Source: Guyanagaster necrorhizus (lineage: Eukaryota; Basidiomycota; Agaricomycetes; Agaricales; Physalacriaceae). Taken from it: a stretch of 64,000 bases of DNA. This document shows, in pieces, positions 34,531 through 44,049 of the stretch. How positions within the stretch are numbered: the stretch's first letter is position 1; the number at the start of each line of letters is the position of its first letter. The translations under genes were made by a program, and so were the position numbers. Under the pieces are notes generated by a model. It was not told the origin of the DNA, did not search any database, and saw only the letters and a list, made by a program, of their open reading frames with translations. The stretch is taken from positions 1,585,059 through 1,649,058 of the forward strand of contig NW_025064886.1 in NCBI RefSeq assembly GCF_019112545.1, given 5' to 3'.

Positions 34531-36082
34531 CTAGAAATGACAATCAAATGCGACCTCTTCTACTATTCTTTCCATCTTCCGCTGCGAGTCTTCTAATAAA
34601 CCATCTATGGTATCCTGCTTGGCAGAAGGGGGTATCATCCACTCATAGTAAACTTTCCTAGATCCTTTCGAATACCACCACCGCCGTTCCGCTGCTCCTC
34701 CTCCTACCTCCTCTGATTCCTCATTCTCAGAGACGCTAGTGCTAGTGCACTGTAAGTGGTCGATATAGCATCCGCAAGTCCAACAAACCGGCTTCGACGT
34801 CCCAAATGCTTGGCAAGCCACATCCACATGATTTTCTTCCAAGTAATGTATCAGCTGTAGTTCCGAGTGAAACTTGGTGTCGACCGGCGCGCCTTGCTCC
34901 CATACATTGACTAGAAGTTCAGATTTCAAAAGTTCGTTGCGTAGCTGACTTTCAAGTTGTGACAGTTCGGAGCGAAGGGTGTGGCTCTCTTCTGAACTCA
35001 AGCTTTCGTCGGTCGATTGCGGTGATCCACTATCAGGGAGGATACGGGGAATATGGTCAGATGGGGAGTATGGCCAATGGTATGTTTTCGACAAAGAGTG
35101 GGAGGTAGTAGGTTCGCTTAAAAGCTTCACGTTTATGGCACGTTGCGGAGAAACACCGAGGACTTGCCGAATAAAGGGAAGTCCGAAGTAGGCAAACTGC
35201 ATTGCACCGATCTTATAAGCAGCGATGCGAGTTATTCGACGAAAGATTTTGTGCAAGAAAATACCTGTAGGCTTTTGAGTATGCGGAGGAACTAATAAAG
35301 TAACACTTACGATCCTGAATCTTCAAAGATAGCCGAAAGGAGTGGTGATTTACGAGGTCGTCAAAGAACGTGGAATTGACCAGTAAGCTGCAGGCGGTGA
35401 TTATAGAAGAGAGATAGGTATATCGCTCGTTCACATCTGCTTGCTCCGGTGGTAGGTTCACTAAAGTCAGGAAGGACTCTATGAGATACTTGTTTGCACA
35501 AGCCGAATTCCCGCCGTAATTCGTTGCCATATTCAAGAACCCCCGTGACTGCTCTCCCTCCGGGCGGTATACGAGCCATAGCGACACAAGGTTGGTAAAG
35601 TGATATGCTGTCTGCCCAGGACCCTCGTCCGTCTGCCCTACAAGATGTATTTTACGTTGTATCCTGGCATGCGCGATATTCACAACCATGCGGAAAAACA
35701 TCTGGGATGCAACCTTCGGTCCAACGTCGCCATCACGAAGTACTGTGCGCAGCGTGGAGAGGAAGCGGATTACGCACTTCCGGACAGCATCAGTGTTTGG
35801 AGTATTGTGGTTACTGGCAATGTAGAGGGTGATAAGACCGGAATGAGCGGAAAAGGCGACTGACACGGCATCTCCTGAGGCATTCGGGGCGAAGCAGGAG
35901 GCCAACCAGTTGAGAATGTCGATTATATGGTCATCAAGATGGCAGTGGTAAATATGGGGATAGGCGAGCGCTTGCAGTTGCGCTATTATTCGAAGACGAA
36001 AGAGAAGGTCGAGTTGGGCTGCATCTGTCGTAGGCGGGTCATTGGACGAAGGAACATAAGGATTTGAGTCTGTACATATCAT
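34531..36082 (-). CDS. Uncharacterised protein with OTT_1508-like deaminase-type HSE...CxxC C-terminus
   Basis: Two exons: 36082 to about 35311, and about 35263 to 34531, joined by a GT-AG intron so that IQD continues RIFLHKIFRRITRIA. The N-terminal ~400 residues are mainly helical with no known domain (start MICTDSNPYVPSSND). The C-terminal part contains TKFHSELQLIHYLEE, then SKPVCWTCGCYIDH. A histidine next to Glu (HSE) followed by C-x2-C about 35 residues later is the zinc/catalytic pattern of the nucleotide deaminase fold, and the spacing fits the OTT_1508-like family known to be expanded in basidiomycetes. Catalysis is not shown. A second candidate with the same layout is at 46014-48072. 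Confidence 0.65.
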
Positions 36083-36376
36083 CGCAAAATGGTGGTGGTA
36101 GAGGACAGCATGAGGTAGCGTAAAAGGGGTAAGGCAAAGAATAGGAGAGAGTTATGTAACAGAGCCAACTCCGCCTCGCCGATGCGGTATTGCCTTCCAG
36201 CACGTCTTCCTGGTAACGATGGCATCTCCTGAGTTGCAGTAGAGACCAATGTGCCAACATATTGTTCGAATGACTACAAGGAAACCGTAATATTCACTCA
36301 ACAGGTAAATATATCCGAAGTACAGCCATAAGAAACCGAAAGACTAACTTTAACATGATTATTCGGACCCGGACCA

Positions 36377-37576
36377 TCAGGAATCCACCTTCACGACAAC
36401 CTTGCCCTTTGCTCTCGATGTCATTATGCGCTCATAAGCCGACAACACATCCTTAAATTCGTAGACAGAGTCCACGACAGGCTTGAGTTTTCCTTCTTCA
36501 AGAAGCTGCCGTATCGCTTCTAGTGCAGAAGCATCATGCCTCAGAGAAACATTCCTAAGAAAGACAATGAGCGAAAGTTGTTAGTTATGGGAAGAGGCAG
36601 GCTTGCTTGTATGTACGCGGAACACCGCCCAGCCACGAAGGCCAGAACATCGCAAAAGCCGTCCTCAATACCAGGTTGAAGGGTCGAAGTCCTTGGATTG
36701 AGCCTGTCGAAACAAAAGTTCCGCCTGGTGCAAGGTAGGCAGGACTGCAGGTGAATAATGACGGGTCCTTCAATGCCACCGCATCAAAGATGATATGGAA
36801 TTTTGGCGATGGCGGGTTCTGAGCGAGATATTCGTGTAAGGGTTGCTTCATGTAGTCGATGAATTCGTCAGCCCCGAGACTCTTGACAAGCTCTTCATTC
36901 TCCCCTGACGCACTGGCAACGACTCGAGTCGCGCCTTTGGCTTTAGCAATCTGGATAGCAAATGCACCGACAGACGAGCTTCCGCCGTTGATGAAAACGG
37001 TTTGACCGGCCTCGAATCCCGCACAATCAAAGAGAGCCTGCCACGCTGTCTCTGCAGCTAACGTAACACCAACGGCTTCAATAGGTGTAATATTTTGAGG
37101 TCGTCGAATCAGATAGGTCGCTGGTACCCGGGCATACTGCTGCAGAGCACCCTCTCTTATCTTGAGTGACTTCACTGGCTACAGTTCAGGAATTTAAACA
37201 GTGAGAATAGCGACAAAGACTCACAAATGTGGAGTACGCCGAAAACACTGTCATCTTTCGAGAACTGAGAATCGTTTGGGTCCTCGATAATCCCAGCAAG
37301 GTCGTACTCAGCCGGAATGGGTCTCCTTGCCACGAAATTCGGTAAAGAACGCATCAATTTGTATCCACTATGCGCATATAATCAGCTCTAACGGCAGATT
37401 CACTCACGATAGGCCAAAAACACGTACACGGGATTCAGCGCGGCGGCCTGGACCTTGACGAGAACCTCGCCCTTCGCTAGCCTTGATGGCACCGGCCAGT
37501 CAGTCCTGAATGACAACGCATCCTTGGGCTCTCCCTGCCTCTCGACGATCCACGCTTGTTGAGTTTGAGAAGCCAT
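36377..37576 (-). CDS. MDR-family NAD(P)H oxidoreductase (quinone-reductase/zinc-alcohol-dehydrogenase-like)
   Basis: Medium-chain dehydrogenase/reductase, likely an NADPH-dependent reductase of quinones or enones. ATG at 37574-37576 (MASQTQQAWIVERQGEPKDA) starts the GroES-like domain with VLVKVQAAALNPV and PAEYDLAGIIEDPND. After two introns the Rossmann domain has TPIEAVGVTLAAETAWQALF, GQTVFINGGSSSVGAFAIQI (nucleotide-binding GGSSSVG), VKSLGADEFIDY and SPKFHIIFDAV, then AYLAPGGTFVSTGSIQGLRP. A last exon ends near YEFKDVLSAYERIMTSRAKG and VVVKVDS at TGA 36377-36379. The catalytic-zinc Cys/His set is not visible, which favours the quinone-reductase-like side. A decayed inverted copy is at 38220-39070. 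Confidence 0.87.
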
Positions 37577-38219
37577 TCACAGTAAGAAACCGAACTATCG
37601 AGCTAGAATCGCGGTCCTTATAAGGGGGATGAGAAGCACATGCGTTGTCGACGTCGAAGAAGTTTTGCCCAGATGGGCCGAGATAAGAATTTTTGCCCTT
37701 AGGAACGTCGACAGTGTCTACACTGGACAGCGCGATGACAAGACGATGGTAGTAGGCGTTGAATGGGTGCTCGGTTGTTTCCGGCTATTCACCGTCGAAC
37801 ATTTCTTGACGACGACCATGAGAGGCCATCGCCGAACGACGATAACTCGCTTGCCAGCAAATCCTTATCGCTAGCAATGAATAACGAATCTATCAGCAAG
37901 CCCCCGAAGCCAAGGAAGCTGTTTGTTCCTTGTTGCTGACATTGTCAAATATGTCGACAATGTCGACAAGCCCCAAGCTAATGTTCAGGAACGTTTTAGA
38001 GGCAGTGAGGCAGATGTAAAAGATTTTCTTCCATTCTCTCCGTCAATGGTAGTGTTCGGCCCACCGATTTCTTGACAGGGAGCAGCGACATGTTTGAACG
38101 ACGACGAAGGCCTGGGATGAAAGCACAAGTACTCGCCCTGAGGCACAAATTGTTACTATTCTTTCAACATTTTGATGCTGCGCACTGTACATTTGAATTT
38201 CGCCGCGATGGAATATGAT
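37577..38219. other. Intergenic region between the oxidoreductase and its broken copy
   Basis: CpG-rich, no supported gene. An open frame at 37629-37874 has no motif. It may contain the oxidoreductase promoter, and possibly a degenerate promoter for the divergent copy. A small direct repeat of atgtcgacaa occurs near 37950-37965. Confidence 0.4.
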
Positions 38220-39070
38220 GGTTCCTGCAACGTTATCTGCAATTTCCAGGTGGGACCTCGGGACCTGCTAAGCTCATGTTTCTCAGTGAAAATGAGTTCA
38301 TGCAAGTTCTGCCCAATTTTATCGCTGGGGACCTGTACCTGGGGAATATGACTTTGCCGGTGTCGTTGAGGATCCGAATGGCTTTATATCTCCAGGTGCG
38401 CTCATATCCGCTCGATTGTGATACGTTCCGCAAGCACGCTACTAGTATTGTCTTAAAACTCATCAAGGCCCCTTGCAAGAATATGCTCGCGTTCCTGCTG
38501 AGTGTCTGATTAGCCGGCCAAGCAACATCCCCACGCAAGCTGCTGGAATCACCGTCGTAGGACTCAGCACTGCAAGGGCTCGTCAACGTCGGGGACTTCA
38601 AGGCGGGACAAACCGTACTCATCAACGGCGGTAGTTCATCCGTCGGCTCCTATGCTATCCAAATCGCCATAGCACACGGTGCTTCTCGCGTCGTTGCGAG
38701 CACTGCAGAAAAAAACGACGAGTTTGTCAGAAGTCTTGGGCGGACGAGGTTGTCGATTACGCCAAACAGCCTTTACACGAATGCTTCGACGCGAATCCTC
38801 CCTCGCCGAAATTCCATGTCATCTTGGATGCTGGTGTGTTCGTTCGATAGTGTAGTAGAACGAACACACCAGCATCCAACACGTTCCGATTCATTTCATA
38901 ATGGCTCTACAGGACCCTTCGTTGTTTACGCATAGCCCATCGTATCTGGCACCGGGTGGGACGTTCGTTTCAACCGGTTCAACACAAGGACTTCGTCCTC
39001 TGGGACAGAACCTCAAGACTATTTGGGCTATAATACGGCCTGGGAGGGACTCCTCGCACATACCGGTACG
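38220..39070 (+). pseudogene. Decayed copy of the MDR oxidoreductase, inverted relative to the intact gene
   Basis: The plus strand carries pieces matching the intact neighbour in changing frames: ISRPSN-like and QAAGITVV (about 38520), VLINGGSSSVGSYAIQIA (about 38608), ADEVVDYAKQPLHECFDANP (about 38740), SPKFHVILDA (about 38808) and ALQDPSLFTHSPSYLAPGG (about 38903) with STGSTQGLRPL. A hairpin-forming insertion (38826-38877) breaks the frame between LDA and ALQDP. The N-terminal GroES part is barely recognisable. Head-to-head placement suggests an inverted duplication followed by decay. Confidence 0.8.
38827..38878. repeat. Perfect 20-bp inverted repeat with 12-nt loop
   Basis: GGATGCTGGTGTGTTCGTTC is followed after gatagtgtagta by its exact reverse complement. 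It lies inside the oxidoreductase pseudogene where the intact copy has no matching sequence. Confidence 0.85.
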
Positions 39071-39630
39071 TCTCTATCTCTCCCCTCTTTCCATATCGAC
39101 AATTCTCTTCTTAGGGTCGTGAGAATGAAGCTCGAGCCTTCAGATTTTTAAACTCGTGCGGGACTTTTTATGCTCATCCGACATCAGACGCCGGAGTCTC
39201 TCCATGACCATTGTCGTCATATTCTATCGGAATCTATGTCTGACAGGCTTGGGACTACGTTGCCGTCCAGTAATAGCCGTATCAGCACGTACTTATCGGT
39301 GAGGCAGGACCGATAAATGCCTTGCTTTCTCTCAGCTCTTTGTCGAAGAGACAGTCTTCGTAGTAAGCACCTAGACTCGTCATTGGTACCAAAAGGAGAA
39401 TGTCAGCGTCGGGCGAAAATTCTATGTTCCGTTTTAAGTACTTAAATATCACTTGCTCCATTCTTGCTCCAAGCGGAGAAGGGCTTACCACTGCGCTGCA
39501 CATAACGGTGCGCCCAATACAGCTGGGCCCCGCTGTGTCCCTTTCTATTCTTCACTCACTCTAGCCTCCGTTAAAATATCTGATGCCGTTCAACAAGCCG
39601 ATGCTCTGGAGACCTTCATAAAGAATCACA
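39071..39630. other. Stretch without a supported gene
   Basis: Between the oxidoreductase pseudogene and a kinase relic. A minus frame at 39282-39503 is open but motif-free. The right part probably belongs to the decayed kinase that becomes readable near 39660. Confidence 0.35.
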
Positions 39631-39649
39631 TCTTGTGTTCTCATATGGA

Positions 39650-40060
39650 TACTCACCCATTCTGAGTAGATTTACACAGGGAAACCTCCCTATCACCATC
39701 TAAAGACAGATGCAGCTGTCGTTGTAGAAACGATTATGAGAAAAGGGCCTTCACGCCCTCCATATTCGGTGATTTCGTCAAATCTACTTTGGTCGTCGGT
39801 AGAGTAATGTTTAGCTAGAGCCGATCTGCGTCCTACATCTCGAGGAATCGTTGGGGAGCTGCAAAACCTCACTTTGCTGCGCGCGGAGTCAGAAACACAG
39901 TCGGAAGAAAGTGTAGCCTTTCCGCGAATGACTTTGCAAACGGGCAATCGCCGGCCAAGCATGAAAGAGATACTAGCGGATGTTTCGATACAGAGATGTC
40001 TAAGCCCAACTGCCTTGGCTAAACGTTGCGAAGACCTTGTCGAGGAATTCCAAGGGTAGG
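39650..40060 (+). pseudogene. Protein kinase C-lobe fragment
   Basis: Readable kinase C-lobe: EIYTGKPPYHHL-like at about 39670, KTDAAVVVETIMRKGPSRPP, then LLWSSVE, a stop, and CLARADLRPTSRGIVGELQN (subdomain XI, with the invariant Arg of RPT). Next come TLQTGNRRPSMKEILADVS and a short tail to the stop at 40057-40059. No N-lobe, catalytic loop or DFG is present on this side, so it is a remnant. It resembles the TKL kinases at 23.8-25.2 kb. Confidence 0.6.
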
Positions 40061-40305
40061 GAGCATTTTTGCAGGCCTCTGCATGGCTCTCGAGGTTGTC
40101 ACAATCTCTGTCGATGCAGAGATATGGAGCTCCGCTCGCCCATGAAGAGGGATCGCTGGTGCCGTTTCTGTCTCAGTGCCGAGTCTCAGCTGATGCTGCT
40201 GATGAATCAACACCAGGTGTCACTTCTTCATTCCCATTTTCATCTTGCATTCCTAGGTGAGATGAGCTCCACTCTCTCACTGTCAATCTTTCCTGACCAC
40301 CAATC
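40045..40305. repeat. Left arm of a ~260-bp inverted repeat
   Basis: Reads gcaggcctctgcatggctct through to ctttcctgaccacc. The reverse complement occurs at about 40410-40675. This arm keeps many CpG sites (ctcgagg, tcgatg, ctccgctcgcc, ggatcgc). Confidence 0.85.
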
Positions 40306-40409
40306 CCAGGCTTTGAGGCTTTGCCTCCTCCTTCACTTGTTAGTAACTCCTGTTGCCTGGTGAGACTCCACCTCTTCCTTTATCTCACAATTGGCTCACT
40401 TGAGTAGTC

Positions 40410-40675
40410 TAGGCTTAAGGTGGTCAGGAAAGATTGACAGTGAGAGAGCAGAGCTCATCTCACCTAGGAATGCAGGATGAAAGTGGGAATGAAGAAGAGA
40501 CACCTGGCACCAATGTCTCTCATGAATCAGCATCAGCTGAGACTTGGCACTGAGACAGAGATGGCACCAGCAATCCCTCTTCATGGGTGAGTGGAGCTCT
40601 GTATCTCTGTGTTGACAGAGATTGTGACAACCTTGAGAGCCATGCAGAGGCCTGCAAAAACACTCTCTACCCTTG
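40410..40675. repeat. Right arm of the ~260-bp inverted repeat
   Basis: Reverse complement of 40045-40305 with a ~100-bp spacer. Where the left arm has CpG this arm mostly has TpG or CpA (for example the left arm's ctcgagg corresponds to cttgag here). Both strands of the pair can be translated in the same frame (CFCRPLHGSQGCHNL), but this reflects shared sequence, not proof of a gene. Confidence 0.85.
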
Positions 40676-40689
40676 GAATCTGCCTTTAC

Positions 40690-41345
40690 AATGGCCCAAC
40701 AAGTATGTCCCATTGCCTGAATGTGCTTCCCCTTCTTGGAATATGCTGAAATTTTGTCTCTGTCTGTCCACATGTTCACCCCACAATGGCCACTGGAATT
40801 GTTTGCCTCTGGATGATAAATGGAACCCTTGTAGACTACTTGAAATTCTGTCAGGTGAAGACAGAGGTCATAGAGAGACCTCACCTCCAACTTGTAAGGT
40901 TTCTATGCCCTTCAGTCCAGCCTCACATAAACCTTGAATTCCTACATAGCTTATTGAAGTTTGCTCTGGCTTAACCTATCATAAGTTATAGATAGGATAC
41001 TACTTCAATTTGATCAATGCTTCCAACTTTGGAGTTCATTCAAAAAATATAGTCCATGGTGATCTGCATAGCATATGAACCTCGTCACATTTTTTCCTGC
41101 TTTCATAACTAATGAACAGCCCTCTTAGAAATGTCCTCATCGATGCTGGTGGCTATACACACCTTGCTGATTTTGATTTATCAACAGTTGTTTGCTGAGT
41201 TTCATGGGGTCATCTACAAGACGTGCTGGCATGACTTCAAATTCTTACAGTGCTTTGCGATGGGCTGCTCGAGAGCTTGTATTCCCAGAGGGGGATGACC
41301 AACTACCGCTTCTTTCATCTGCTGACATATACTCTGCCGGGGGGT
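40690..41345 (+). pseudogene. Second protein kinase fragment (hinge to activation segment)
   Basis: Readable segments are GIVCLWMINGTLVDYLKFC (hinge, about 40791), SKNIVHGDLHS (catalytic loop with HGD in place of HRD, about 41045), NVLIDAGGYTHLADFDLSTV (DFD in place of DFG, about 41130), then SALRWAARELVFPEGDDQLP (about 41250) and SADIYSAG. The frame changes several times and a stop follows STVV. The DNA is CpG-poor, unlike the intact genes. It could be the partner of the C-lobe fragment at 39650-40060, separated by the inverted repeat. Confidence 0.6.
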
Positions 41346-41838
41346 TAATGCTGCAGACTTGAAGTACAAGCGGCAAAGGTGCCTGACTCTTCTGATCAGG
41401 CATATACAAGCAGAGTGCCATATCTATACTGTATTGAACGCTTTATTCTTGGCATCATTCTGAGAAGCAGAAAACTAAAATGTCTTGCTAGTGACAGGAC
41501 ACATATCGGTATGAATCTTGTGCCAAACACTGACTACCACTCGAAATATGGGAAGAATGATGTGGGGCTGGCACGTGGCGGAGGAACAAGTATCTGAATG
41601 ATTATGTAAAACAAGGCACAGAGTTGTTTTTCCTCTTATTTTTTATCACTATGGTGGATATCAATGGTTCCTAATAACCTTCATTGGCCTCGTCTTCATA
41701 TCAAAATAATTTTCAAATCCGACCTCAGGGCTGTGGAAATATTAAATCAGGGGGGAGATATAGTAAATCTGATTCTTGCTTGCTCCGGTCTCTTTTCTGT
41801 CTTTTACAATCACCGCATCATTGTGATATAGAATAATC
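41346..41838. other. CpG-poor stretch without a supported gene
   Basis: An open frame at 41379-41597 has no recognisable motif. No terminal repeats seen. Confidence 0.35.
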
Positions 41839-42602
41839 ATGGCAGAAAGTACCTCCAAGTTAACCAACTTCAAGATCTTGGTCTTCAATGTTTACAGGAC
41901 CCTTATGGTTCATATTTCTACTTGGAATTCACTGGCAGGAATCTGTCATAGTCATGTTGTTTGCAGGACTGAAAAAGCGGCATTTATAATGTGATGCAGC
42001 CTCTGTTATCCCGCTATCCTTCTGCAAAGTGGTCCTGTGCAGATATCCTGAAGGAATTTGAGTCAGTGGAAAAGGAAATCCAGATTGTGCAGCTGGACCT
42101 TCTGTACACAGATGTCCTGGCAAAAGCTCATGAGGTCTTAGAGAAGCACCTAGATAATCTCTATGGCAAGCCTATCCCAGACATCTCAGATGTCTATGTT
42201 GTATTCAGCAATTCCATCAAGAACTGGTTCATTTTTTCTGACAGTTCTGAAGCCCTCCATAACCTTGCCAAATACTACAAGCTTGTTGTCTTATCCAATG
42301 TTGATCATACCTCATTCGCCCACACACACGCCAAACTCTCTACCGGTGATCCGTCTGCAGTCTCATCACCTTTGTATGCCTGCCCCGAACCTAACCCAAA
42401 TGACTATTGGTTTTCCCAGAAAACAGAGGGGTCTCAGTCCTCTTTTTCTCTCATTCTGATGGTGCAGGATGTCCACAGTTACAAGCCTGCACTCCCTGGA
42501 TTTCTCACGGCCCTTGACATCATCCAGAAAGACCTTCTGGATACTTCTACCCTGAAAGATATGAAGGAAAAGGTCCTGAGTAGCACAGAGTTTGTTTCAT
42601 GA
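41839..42602 (+). pseudogene. HAD-superfamily haloacid-dehalogenase-like gene, decayed
   Basis: Starts at ATG 41839 (MAESTSKLTNFKILVFNVYR). Motif I of HAD enzymes is normally FDVYGTL with a nucleophilic Asp; here it reads FNVYRTL, so the nucleophile is Asn and Gly is Arg, both explained by single G-to-A changes. A GT-AG intron of ~58 bp leads to D, a TGA, then KSGIYNVMQPLLSRYPSAKW. Motif II is LVVLSNVDHTSF (about 42286) and the motif III Lys is in DVHSYKPALPGF (about 42471). Ends at TGA 42601-42603. Full family length with dead active site and a stop: a gene ruined by point changes rather than by deletion. It lies inside a CpG-poor, transposon-bearing block. Confidence 0.75.
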
Positions 42603-43298
42603 TGTTGAACCTGCTAGCAGCTTGGGAATATGAAGCACATGGATCAACCGGCAGGGTGCTACCATGGGGGCTGATGAAGGAAATCAAAAGTGGACCTGAA
42701 AATTCAGAACCCTGGGAGAGATGGCAGAGGTGGTGGGAAGAGAAGCATAAGAAATGTGATTGTCAGTTAGCCATTCTAATACTGTTATTTCTGTGACGAC
42801 TGATTCTCAAAGCAGGCATTCCAAAATTTACCAGAATAGATAGTGCCTTTGGTCTATCAATTTGCCATCATTTCCCAAGTTTCTGTCTGCAGTCAATTTG
42901 TGTATGTGTCTTATGCTGAAGGAGAAAATAAGGGCTCCAGTGATGTTTGAGAAATTTGATGCTTTTCATCTTTTGTGTCTTCTCCTACTGTGATGAAGAA
43001 CATTAGTGCCTATTTGCTCACCTCATGCGTCAGTTGGTCTATAACATGAAAAGCCAGCTGTTGACTGTTGGGTGTGACGCCTGCCTGGATAATTGAGCGG
43101 CCATATCATCCCAGGTCAATAGGGTTACGTTCGGCCTTGATCTGTGGTTTTATATTGACATATTCCAGAGTTTGAAGCAGCCAGTAGGGTTTCAATCCAG
43201 GTCATTCCAGAAAGCTTGCAGGCCCATCCAGAAGAAGCTATGGAGTGCAAACAGTGAAATATAGCATTGCTGAAGCACTGCTGGAGTTGTTTAATATA
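42603..43298. other. CpG-poor stretch between the HAD relic and the pogo element
   Basis: Only short frames (42599-42796, Trp/Glu-rich) without known motif. No repeat borders seen apart from the pogo TIR at its right edge. Confidence 0.35.
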
Positions 43299-43450
43299 CA
43301 GTTGACTATCTCACAATGCATGATATCAAAATGCATAATTCTGACTTTGCATACAGATTGGGCTGGAACACAGTTGGAGAGCAGGAAAATAGGCTAGAAA
43401 TGCATATGGTTTTAGTTAGGAATATGCATTGTCAGATCCAAAATTGTAGT
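43299..43450. repeat. MITE-like unit inside the left end of the pogo element
   Basis: About 150 bp beginning with the element TIR and ending in a degenerate inverted copy of it (43426-43450; 19 of 25 positions match the TA-plus-TIR). It also shares the segment aaatgcatatggtttt with the true right end near 45628. Confidence 0.5.
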
Positions 43451-44049
43451 AAGCTGATAGGACATTGTGCATATATTAGAACAATAAAGAATATAATTTG
43501 TTTGTATAGACTATAACAAACACAAAAAAAAATTATTGTAAAGTGGTGCAGCCTATATCTCTATAAACATGCCTCCTGAACCAACATGAAAACCATGTGC
43601 TAAACCTTGAAATCCATACAAGCATATAAAACAGAAGGAGAAAGTTCCAATATACACATCATCGGCTCAGCCTTCAAAGCAGATCTCTCACCCACACTTC
43701 ACAACAGGAGACTGACTCATAGTATTCAAATATGTTGATAACCATCCTTCTCATCGATATGCTGATATTGTGGCACATTTCACAAACTGAAAGAAAGGTG
43801 CACTGCTCTTTACTCAACCAACTCTTTTATGGAAACTGGCATCTCATACAAAAATCAAACAGCATGCAAATGAGAACTCTAATGCATTATCATTCAAAAA
43901 GTCTCACATTGTCACTCAACCTGATGTGAAGCATGCTGTTGCATCCTGGTATCAGAATATGCAGCTCTGAGGTGAGACTGTAACCAGTGTAATGCTGATA
44001 GAGAAGTGAAATTAAATTGAAAATCTGATGAATATTCCAGAGGATCAGT

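Noticed and set aside
37940..37970. Direct repeats of atgtcgacaa as a possible regulatory array
   Set aside because: Only two to three short copies; too weak to call.
40396..40890. 164-residue minus-strand ORF with many Cys and His
   Set aside because: It runs through the inverted repeat and antisense to the kinase fragment; Cys/His pairs do not form a known zinc finger and the left arm gives the same peptide.
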